DNA of 12,362 nucleotides. Origin: Aquificaceae bacterium. Lineage in GTDB: Bacteria; Aquificota; Aquificia; Aquificales; Aquificaceae. Every line of letters starts with the position of its first letter. The stretch's first letter is position 1. A program made the position numbers and the translations under genes. Below the pieces are notes generated by a model, which was given only the letters and a program-made list of their open reading frames with translations, made no database searches and had not been told where the DNA came from. The stretch lies in contig WFYK01000102.1 of NCBI GenBank assembly GCA_015490105.1, forward strand, positions 1 through 12,362, given 5' to 3'. This document shows, piece after piece, positions 6,785-12,362 of this stretch.

Positions 6785-7506
6785 GGCTCGGGGTAAATAT
6801 AGATCACGTTGCGACCGTAAGACAGGCAAGAAGAACTTTTGAACCGAATCCTGTTTTCGCAGCTCTCATAGCCCAGCAGGCGGGTGCGGATCAGATAACC
6901 TTGCATTTGAGAGAAGATAGAAGACACATACAAGACAGGGACTTAGAACTTATAAAGGAGCTTATAACTGTCCCCATCAACCTTGAAATGGCGCCAACTC
7001 AAGAGATGAAAGAAATAGCCCTTAGGGTAAAACCTGACAGGGTAACCCTCGTTCCCGAAAGGAGGGAAGAGATAACCACAGAAGGAGGGCTTGATGTAGT
7101 TTCCCTAAAGGATTACTTGAAGGATTTTATTAAGGCTTTCAAGGAAGCGGGTATAGAGGTTTCCCTTTTCATAGACCCGCAGGAAGATCAGGTAAGGGCA
7201 AGTGCGGAAGTGGGTGCGGATGCGATCGAACTACACACGGGCGAATACGCAAACCTCTGGAACGATCACAAGTTCAAAGAGGCTAAGGAGGAAATAAAAA
7301 GGTTAAGGAGGGCGGGAGAGCTTGCAAAGAGTTTAGGTCTTAGAGTATACGCGGGACACGGCCTTACTTATCAGAACGTAAAAGAAATCCTCAGTTTATC
7401 GGACATAGTAGAAGAACTCAACATAGGACACTCCATAGTAGCTAACGCGGTGATCTTCGGCTTTGAGAGAGCGGTAAAGGAAATGCTAAAGCTAATAAAG
7501 GGCTAA
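6781..7506 (+). CDS. pdxJ: Pyridoxine 5'-phosphate synthase
   Basis: PdxJ condenses 1-deoxyxylulose 5-phosphate with 3-amino-2-oxopropyl phosphate to give pyridoxine 5'-phosphate, closing the vitamin B6 ring in the DXP-dependent pathway. The 241-residue TIM-barrel protein starts [15 protein letters not shown] and contains [45 protein letters not shown] and [10 protein letters not shown]. Residues equivalent to E. coli H45, E72 and H193 are H42, E69 and H193. The ATG overlaps the purC stop by 4 nt and lacks a strong ribosome site, implying coupling. The stop overlaps the galU ATG by one base (TAATG). Its presence indicates that B6 is made by the PdxA/PdxJ route rather than by PdxS/PdxT. Confidence 0.97.
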   Translation: MRLGVNIDHVATVRQARRTFEPNPVFAALIAQQAGADQITLHLREDRRHIQDRDLELIKELITVPINLEMAPTQEMKEIALRVKPDRVTLVPERREEITTEGGLDVVSLKDYLKDFIKAFKEAGIEVSLFIDPQEDQVRASAEVGADAIELHTGEYANLWNDHKFKEAKEEIKRLRRAGELAKSLGLRVYAGHGLTYQNVKEILSLSDIVEELNIGHSIVANAVIFGFERAVKEMLKLIKG

Positions 7507-8363
7507 TGAAAGTAAGAAAAGCTGTCCTTCCGGTAGCCGGTTGGGGAACGAGATTTTTGCCTGCTACGAAGTCCATGCCCAAGGAAATGTTCCCTCTAAT
7601 AGACAAACCCATAGTTCAATTTATCGTGGAAGAACTCCTGTCGGTCGGAATAGATAACATAATCTTCGTTACAGGAAGGCACAAAAGGGCGATAGAGGAT
7701 CACTTCGACTTTAACCCCGATCTGGAGAATCACCTTCAGCAAGCGGGAAAGGAAAATTTACTCGAAGATCTAAAGAACTTGAGTGCTTTGATAAACCCTA
7801 TATATGTGAGGCAAAAAACTCAAAAAGGGTTAGGGCACGCTGTCAGCGTGGCTGAGACGGTGGTAGGAAATGAGCCTTTCGTAGTTGCTTTGGGTGACGT
7901 GGTTCTCGAAAAACCCGAAGAAAACATGAAAAAACTTTTGGGTATATTTGAAGAGTTCAAAGGTTCTGTCATAGCCCTTACGGAGGTTCCTCCAGATCAA
8001 GTAAGTAAATACGGAGTAGCCAAGGTAAAAAAGTTAAAAGGTGATGTGCTGATCGTAGAAGACCTCGTGGAGAAGCCAAAACCCGAAGAGGCTCCCTCCA
8101 ACCTTGCCATAGTGGGAAGGTATCTATTTACACCTTCTATATTCCCCTGTATATCTGAGACCACTCCCGGAAAGGGAGGTGAGATTCAGCTGACCGATGC
8201 TATAAGACTACTTCTAAGGGAGGAGAAGGTATACGCTTTTAAGATAGAGGGAAAAGCTTACGATACGGGAAATCCTCTTGATTATCTGAAGACTCTAATA
8301 AGTTTTGCCTTAAGGAGAGAGGACATAGGTAGAGATTTGAGAGAGTTTATAAAGACCCTCTAA
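7506..8363 (+). CDS. galU: UTP--glucose-1-phosphate uridylyltransferase
   Basis: GalU makes UDP-glucose from UTP and glucose 1-phosphate, supplying glycosyl groups for envelope polysaccharide and other sugar nucleotides. The 285-residue protein has the nucleotidyltransferase signature AGWGTRFLPATKSMPKEM at residues 11-28, IVQFIVEE, the QKTQKGLGHAV segment, the metal-binding Asp in ALGDVVLEKP, VEKPKPEEAPSNLAIVGRYL, the GGEIQLTDAI loop and KAYDTGNPLDYL. Length and motifs are normal for the bacterial GalU family. A related thymidylyltransferase (RmlA) is unlikely because the GalU-specific FLPATKSMPKEM form is present. The start overlaps the pdxJ stop by one base, with an AAAGGG ribosome site within pdxJ. 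Confidence 0.95.
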   Translation: MKVRKAVLPVAGWGTRFLPATKSMPKEMFPLIDKPIVQFIVEELLSVGIDNIIFVTGRHKRAIEDHFDFNPDLENHLQQAGKENLLEDLKNLSALINPIYVRQKTQKGLGHAVSVAETVVGNEPFVVALGDVVLEKPEENMKKLLGIFEEFKGSVIALTEVPPDQVSKYGVAKVKKLKGDVLIVEDLVEKPKPEEAPSNLAIVGRYLFTPSIFPCISETTPGKGGEIQLTDAIRLLLREEKVYAFKIEGKAYDTGNPLDYLKTLISFALRREDIGRDLREFIKTL

Positions 8364-8381
8364 GAAGGTAAAATTTAAGAG

Positions 8382-9233
8382 GTGAAGAAGTGGATAGTAG
8401 CTGCGGTTCTTCTGTTTATAATTGCTATTGCTTTGGGAGTCGCTAACGTCTTCTTAGCTAAGGTTCCGGTAGGGGATAGGGTAGCTGTTTTAAAAATAAA
8501 GGGCGTTATAGTTAATCCCCTGCCCGTGGTAAGAAAACTCGAAAGGCTTAGAGAAGATAAAAGTGTCAAAGCCCTTGTCCTGAGGGTAGACAGTCCCGGA
8601 GGGTCGGTGGGAGCTTCTCAGGAAATCTACAGAGCAATAGAAAAATTCCGCCAATCAGGGAAGCCTGTAGTAGTTTCCATGGGCAACGTAGCCGCTTCCG
8701 GGGGGTATTATATCTCCGCACCCGCCAACTACATATACGCAAATCCCGGAACCATAACGGGAAGCATAGGCGTAATCATTCAACACGTCGCTTATAAAGA
8801 GCTCCTTGAGAAGATAGGCATAAAAGCAACCGCCATAAAGACGGGGAAGTTTAAAGATACGCTCAATCCCTTCAGGGAACTGACAGAGGAAGAAAAGCAG
8901 TATCTTATGAACACGATCAACGATGCTTACGAGCAGTTCATAAGGGACATCCTTAAATACAGAGGGCAGAAGATCTCCGAAGAAAGGCTCAGGGAAATAG
9001 CGGACGGAAGGGTCTTTACCGGAGAAAGGGCAAAAGAACTCGGCCTTGTGGATGAACTGGGAGGACTCGAAGATGCCATAAAAAAGGCCAAGGATCTCGC
9101 GGGTGTTCCGAGAGCAAGGTATTTCTTCGTTCCCGAAGAAAAAAGCCTCTTTCAAAAGGTCCTCGGTGGAGAAATTGAAGAGCTGAAGATAATTAACTCA
9201 TACAGTCCTCTTTTCTATCTTATGAGCTTTTGA
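8382..9233 (+). CDS. sppA: Signal peptide peptidase SppA, short 36K type
   Basis: SppA is a membrane-anchored serine peptidase of family S49 that degrades cleaved signal peptides and possibly other membrane peptides. The 283-residue protein has one N-terminal TM segment (about 5-25) and a single S49 domain, as in the Bacillus short form rather than the duplicated E. coli form. The catalytic Ser-Lys dyad is visible as S106 in GNVAASGGYYIS and K158 in KTGKFKDTLNPF; their spacing of 52 equals that of B. subtilis SppA (S147/K199). DSPGGSV (70-76) and GTITGSIGVI (123-132) are also present. The GTG at 8382 is the first in-frame start after an in-frame TAA at 8376. A candidate AGAAGG ribosome site at 8363-8368 is rather far away. 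The gene begins 18 nt after galU and belongs to the same run. Confidence 0.94.
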   Translation: MKKWIVAAVLLFIIAIALGVANVFLAKVPVGDRVAVLKIKGVIVNPLPVVRKLERLREDKSVKALVLRVDSPGGSVGASQEIYRAIEKFRQSGKPVVVSMGNVAASGGYYISAPANYIYANPGTITGSIGVIIQHVAYKELLEKIGIKATAIKTGKFKDTLNPFRELTEEEKQYLMNTINDAYEQFIRDILKYRGQKISEERLREIADGRVFTGERAKELGLVDELGGLEDAIKKAKDLAGVPRARYFFVPEEKSLFQKVLGGEIEELKIINSYSPLFYLMSF

Positions 9234-9235
9234 AG

Positions 9236-9829
9236 ATGAGAGTATTTGAAGTCGAACGGATGGATCCTGACATACTCTTTAGACTCGTTATAGGGCTTGT
9301 TGTTCCGAGGCCCGTAGGTTGGTTGTCCACGGTCAGCAAGGAAGGGGTAAATAACTTAGCGCCTTTTAGTTTCTTCAACGCGGTAAATGATGATCCTCCG
9401 GTATTTATAGTATCCATCAGTGATAGGGATGATGGATCGCCGAAGGATACGGTAAAAAATGTCCTTGAAACGGGAGAGTTCGTAGTGAATATCCTGTCAG
9501 AAGATCTACTTGGGAAAATGGTTATAACCGGAAGTGACTTTCCTCCGGAGGTAGACGAGTTCAAAGAGGCTGGACTGACACCAGATCCTTCCTTAAAGAT
9601 CAAAGCTCCGCGAGTAAGGGAAGCTAAAGCGTGGTTTGAGTGTAAACTTCTAAAGCACGAGCGTTTATATGATACGAACCTGCTATTCGGAGAGGCTGTC
9701 TTGATAGGTGTAGATCCTGAAATCATAGACGATGAGGGCAGGGTGGATTATCGTAAACTTAAGCCGGTTGGAAGACTGGGAGGGAGATTTTACGTGAAAT
9801 GTTCCCAAGGTTTAGTAGAGGTTGAATGA
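9236..9829 (+). CDS. Flavin reductase-like FMN-binding split-barrel protein
   Basis: The 197-residue protein belongs to the flavin reductase-like domain family (PF01613; NADH:FMN oxidoreductase and flavoredoxin relatives), which binds FMN and often passes electrons from NAD(P)H to a partner. The diagnostic N-terminal part is visible: VPRPVGWLSTVSKEGVNNLAPFSFFN, then PPVFIVSI, then SPKDTVKNVLETGEFVVNI, and near the end a GGRFY segment. There is no signal peptide, TM segment or iron-sulfur ligand pattern. I chose the ATG at 9236, 2 nt after the sppA stop; a TTG at 9230 in frame would add two residues and overlap sppA. The partner enzyme and the electron donor cannot be inferred from neighbours, which are a peptidase and a c-di-GMP protein. 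Confidence 0.85.
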   Translation: MRVFEVERMDPDILFRLVIGLVVPRPVGWLSTVSKEGVNNLAPFSFFNAVNDDPPVFIVSISDRDDGSPKDTVKNVLETGEFVVNILSEDLLGKMVITGSDFPPEVDEFKEAGLTPDPSLKIKAPRVREAKAWFECKLLKHERLYDTNLLFGEAVLIGVDPEIIDDEGRVDYRKLKPVGRLGGRFYVKCSQGLVEVE

Positions 9830-9835
9830 GTTCCC

Positions 9836-12362
9836 ATGGAGGCGTTCGTTAAGCTAAACAAGTTTATAGAAGAACGCCTTCAGATAACTTCCTATCCGAT
9901 AAAGGTCCTGCTTCTCTTTTCACTGGTGGTTTCCTTTTCAATGATCCTTGCCCTGACAGTAGACATAATCCATTCCTTTAGTGAAATAAAAAGGGAAGTA
10001 AGAACCGCAGCAGAAAGAGCGGTAGCTTTCAGGTCATTCGCGGTGAGAGATGTTATTCTTGAAATATTCAGAACCGACATAGCTCTCACAAGACTCATAA
10101 AAAGTGAAGGACCTCAGGTTGTGGAAAAACTCGTGGGGAACGCTCTCGATTGCGTAGTAGGGGAGAACTTCCAATACGGAAACTACGACGAAGACCTTAT
10201 AAAGGAAGCCTTGAGAAGTTTCGCGGGGAAAAGGATGTATTTCCACCTTGATCCGGAGAACTGGATAGGCATATCGGTAATAGATCTCGACGGCTTTGTA
10301 GTCGCTTTCTGCAGGAGGGTTCCGCACATAGAGGTGATCCTTTCTGGAAAGCTGGGGGCGATCGCCAAATACGGAGCCCGCTTTTACCTTGGAGAAAAAC
10401 CCGCTGTCCCAGAAGGTGCCATCGTAGTCTCTCAAGAAAAAAGCTACACGAACGCAAACATGTATGTGGTCATACCTTTCAAGAACGTGCTGATGACCTT
10501 GGTAGCTGAGAGGTTTATCCTCTACGTGAGGCTCTATTTGGTTTTTGTCCTTTTCCTGACCATATCCTATCTCCTCTGGTCTAAGCTCGTTAACTTCCCT
10601 ATAACTAAGCTAAAAGAAACGGTTGAAGAACTGGAAAAAGGTAACTACGACGTAGATTTTGAACCTATAAGGTCCGCTAAAGATGAGTTCGGCTACATAG
10701 CGCGCCTTCTTGAGGAGTTTGCCCACGAAACAAAGGGAAGGATAGAAAAGCTACAGCTTATGATGAGAACGGCTTTAGGAACCGTAAGCGCTCCAGAGGA
10801 GGTTCACAGTTTTGTAAAGGATACGTTAAACAAGGTGGATGAGCTTTTTAAAACCCAAGGTTCCTTGCTTATTATGGAGGAGAACATCTCAGAAAAGACA
10901 GTCCTTTTGGTAAAGTCCGAAAAACTTAATACTTCCGAGGTTCCTCCCTTATTAGATCTCATAAGGAATCAAAAGGAGAGAGGACTTTCTCAAACCAAGG
11001 AAGAGCCCTTTTGCGTAAGCGTAGAGAGGGAAGATGCCTGCGTGAGTATGATCCTCTTTTCCTTAGACAAATACGTTTCGGGAGCGGTCGCAATTGTCTT
11101 CAGGGGGAATAAACCCTCCGAAATGGAGCAGGGATACATAAGGATCATCTGTCAGCACATTATAAACACCTTAAGGCTTTCCCACTTAGCTTCTGTAGAT
11201 CCGCTCACGGGCATTCCAAACAGGAGGGTTCTCGAATACGATCTGAACAGGCTCGGGAAACTTGCAAGGAGATACTCCAAGCCTCTTAGCCTGATTATGA
11301 TAGACATAGATAACTTCAAGCATGTGAACGACACCTACGGTCATCCCGTCGGTGACGAGGTTCTAAAGAGGGTAGCGAGGATAATAAGGGAAAGCGTGAG
11401 GGATTCGGACACTGTATACCGCTACGGAGGCGAGGAATTTGCCATACTCTGCCCGGAAACAGATAAGGAAGGGGCCTTTGAGCTTGCGGAGAGGATAAGA
11501 AAGGTAATAAGGAACACCTCCTTTAAGGTGGATCTCGACAGAGATCTACTTATAACCGTCAGCATCGGAGTGGCTAACTTCCCCGAAGACACCTCGGATC
11601 CTCAAGAGCTTATAGCCATAGCGGACATCAGCCTTTACAGAGCAAAGAGAGAAGGAAAAGATAGAACCGTAGTTCTTTATGGATCAGAAGACAAGGAGAT
11701 CGTCATTAGTTCTTTCCGCACAGAAAAGGTTGTCCGTCAGCTTATAAGGGAAAGAAAAGTGGGATATCAGCTCCAACCTATAGTGGACCTTCAAAAGGAC
11801 TATATCTTTGGCTACGAACTCCTCTTTAGGGTAGTGGAAAACGGGCATTTGAAACCTCTCGGTGCCTTTTCCTCCTCCTTCGAAGATCCTGTAGCGATAG
11901 AGGAGATTGATCTGTGCACACTCGACTTTTTACGGAAGATCCTCGCGGATCCCTCTATGCGGGACATGTGTTTCTTCATAAACGTCTCGCCCAAGAGTTT
12001 AGAGAAAGGGAGGATCATAGAGATCCTCGATAAGATCCCTAAACATCAAAGAAGCAGAGTCTTTGTAGAGATAACAGAAAGGGAAACCTTTGCGGATCCT
12101 CTCGTTGCAATAAATTATCTGGACATCCTGAGGGATATGAACTACAGGGTGGTTATGGATGATTTTGGTAGCGGTTTTTCTTCCATCATCTCCATGAGGA
12201 GTTTTGTCAAGTATTTGGACATGATCAAGGTAGACGGTTTACTGGTCAAAAATGTCAGCAAAGATCCCTACAACAGGGCGATCCTTGAAGGTATAAGAGC
12301 GATGGCGAGTAAGTTTTCTATGCCCATAGTGGCGGAGTATATAGAAAACGAGAGCGATCTTA
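9836..12362 (+). CDS. Membrane GGDEF-EAL c-di-GMP turnover protein, C-terminus beyond window edge
   Basis: The plus frame from the ATG at 9836 stays open to the right edge, giving 842 complete codons. The order seen is TM about 20-42, a periplasmic sensor region about 45-222 of unclear family, TM about 227-249, a HAMP-like segment about 250-300, a divergent GAF-like region about 310-480, then GGDEF and EAL. The cyclase has DPLTGIPNRR, IDIDNFKHVND, GGEEF at 531-535 and I-site RDSD at 522-525, five residues upstream. The phosphodiesterase domain reads ELL (661-663) for the EAL motif and keeps N716, E745 and E748 (EITE), DDFGSG (775-780), K798, D800 and E834, the usual metal and catalytic positions. 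Both activities are therefore predicted intact. Some 40-50 residues of EAL should lie outside. The start is 6 nt after the flavin reductase stop, and I see no well-spaced ribosome site. Confidence 0.93.
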   Translation, partial: MEAFVKLNKFIEERLQITSYPIKVLLLFSLVVSFSMILALTVDIIHSFSEIKREVRTAAERAVAFRSFAVRDVILEIFRTDIALTRLIKSEGPQVVEKLVGNALDCVVGENFQYGNYDEDLIKEALRSFAGKRMYFHLDPENWIGISVIDLDGFVVAFCRRVPHIEVILSGKLGAIAKYGARFYLGEKPAVPEGAIVVSQEKSYTNANMYVVIPFKNVLMTLVAERFILYVRLYLVFVLFLTISYLLWSKLVNFPITKLKETVEELEKGNYDVDFEPIRSAKDEFGYIARLLEEFAHETKGRIEKLQLMMRTALGTVSAPEEVHSFVKDTLNKVDELFKTQGSLLIMEENISEKTVLLVKSEKLNTSEVPPLLDLIRNQKERGLSQTKEEPFCVSVEREDACVSMILFSLDKYVSGAVAIVFRGNKPSEMEQGYIRIICQHIINTLRLSHLASVDPLTGIPNRRVLEYDLNRLGKLARRYSKPLSLIMIDIDNFKHVNDTYGHPVGDEVLKRVARIIRESVRDSDTVYRYGGEEFAILCPETDKEGAFELAERIRKVIRNTSFKVDLDRDLLITVSIGVANFPEDTSDPQELIAIADISLYRAKREGKDRTVVLYGSEDKEIVISSFRTEKVVRQLIRERKVGYQLQPIVDLQKDYIFGYELLFRVVENGHLKPLGAFSSSFEDPVAIEEIDLCTLDFLRKILADPSMRDMCFFINVSPKSLEKGRIIEILDKIPKHQRSRVFVEITERETFADPLVAINYLDILRDMNYRVVMDDFGSGFSSIISMRSFVKYLDMIKVDGLLVKNVSKDPYNRAILEGIRAMASKFSMPIVAEYIENESDL

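Noticed and set aside
7890..7920. Suspected loss of a metal-binding Asp in GalU (ALGDVVLEKP)
   Set aside because: E. coli GalU has LPDV at this place, so GDV keeps the relevant Asp and is normal.
8347..8375. Internal promoter before sppA (TAAAAT at 8370-8375)
   Set aside because: The -10-like hexamer is good, but the -35 position at the right spacing (TTATAA) matches only 3 of 6, so support is too weak.
8655..9155. Minus-strand open frame of 166 codons
   Set aside because: It is antisense to the catalytic core of sppA and is rich in Phe and Tyr, as expected from reading Lys/Glu-rich codons backwards.
9220..9726. Minus-strand open frame of 168 codons
   Set aside because: It is antisense to the flavin reductase-like gene and is Ser/Thr-rich low-complexity, with no family resemblance.

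Overview
The window looks like a piece of a chromosome from a thermophilic bacterium of the Aquificaceae (Hydrogenobacter, Thermocrinis or Hydrogenivirga type). This placement is an inference. It rests on Lys/Glu-rich proteins, dominant AGG/AGA and ATA codons, moderate GC, almost no intergenic space, a non-CCA-encoding tRNA, and operons that mix unrelated pathways. No rRNA or other decisive marker is present.

Layout. (1) Positions 1-1612, minus strand: tRNA-Arg(CCG), a long-chain polyprenyl diphosphate synthase, then the N-terminal 198 residues of a Cas6 CRISPR endoribonuclease that runs off the left edge. Cas6 is easy to miss because its reading frame has no stop inside the window. (2) Positions 1617-4009, plus strand: a secreted PhnD-like solute-binding protein overlapping by 4 nt a two-TM PAS-GGDEF diguanylate cyclase. 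With no transporter genes beside it, this looks like a ligand-sensing c-di-GMP module. (3) Positions 4004-5722, minus strand: leuD, a TsaC/Sua5/YrdC-family gene and coaX, overlapping head to tail; coaX meets the cyclase gene in a 6-nt convergent overlap. (4) Position 5760 to the right edge, plus strand: seven tightly packed genes encoding an MTH1187-family thiamine-binding protein, PurC, PdxJ, GalU, SppA, a flavin reductase-like protein, and a membrane GGDEF-EAL protein cut by the right edge at residue 842.

The housekeeping genes serve quinone side-chain, CoA, leucine, tRNA t6A, purine, vitamin B6, sugar-nucleotide and membrane-proteolysis functions. The two signalling proteins add c-di-GMP synthesis (both) and probable degradation (the second). 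Both cyclases keep GGEEF active sites and RxxD product-inhibition sites. The longest unexplained gaps are a few tens of bases, at the two divergent junctions near 1613-1634 and 5723-5759. I see no CRISPR array, insertion sequence or clear hairpin terminator. The most notable items are the compositionally distinct cas6, the binding-protein/cyclase pair, and the altered KxR motif of the TsaC-like protein.
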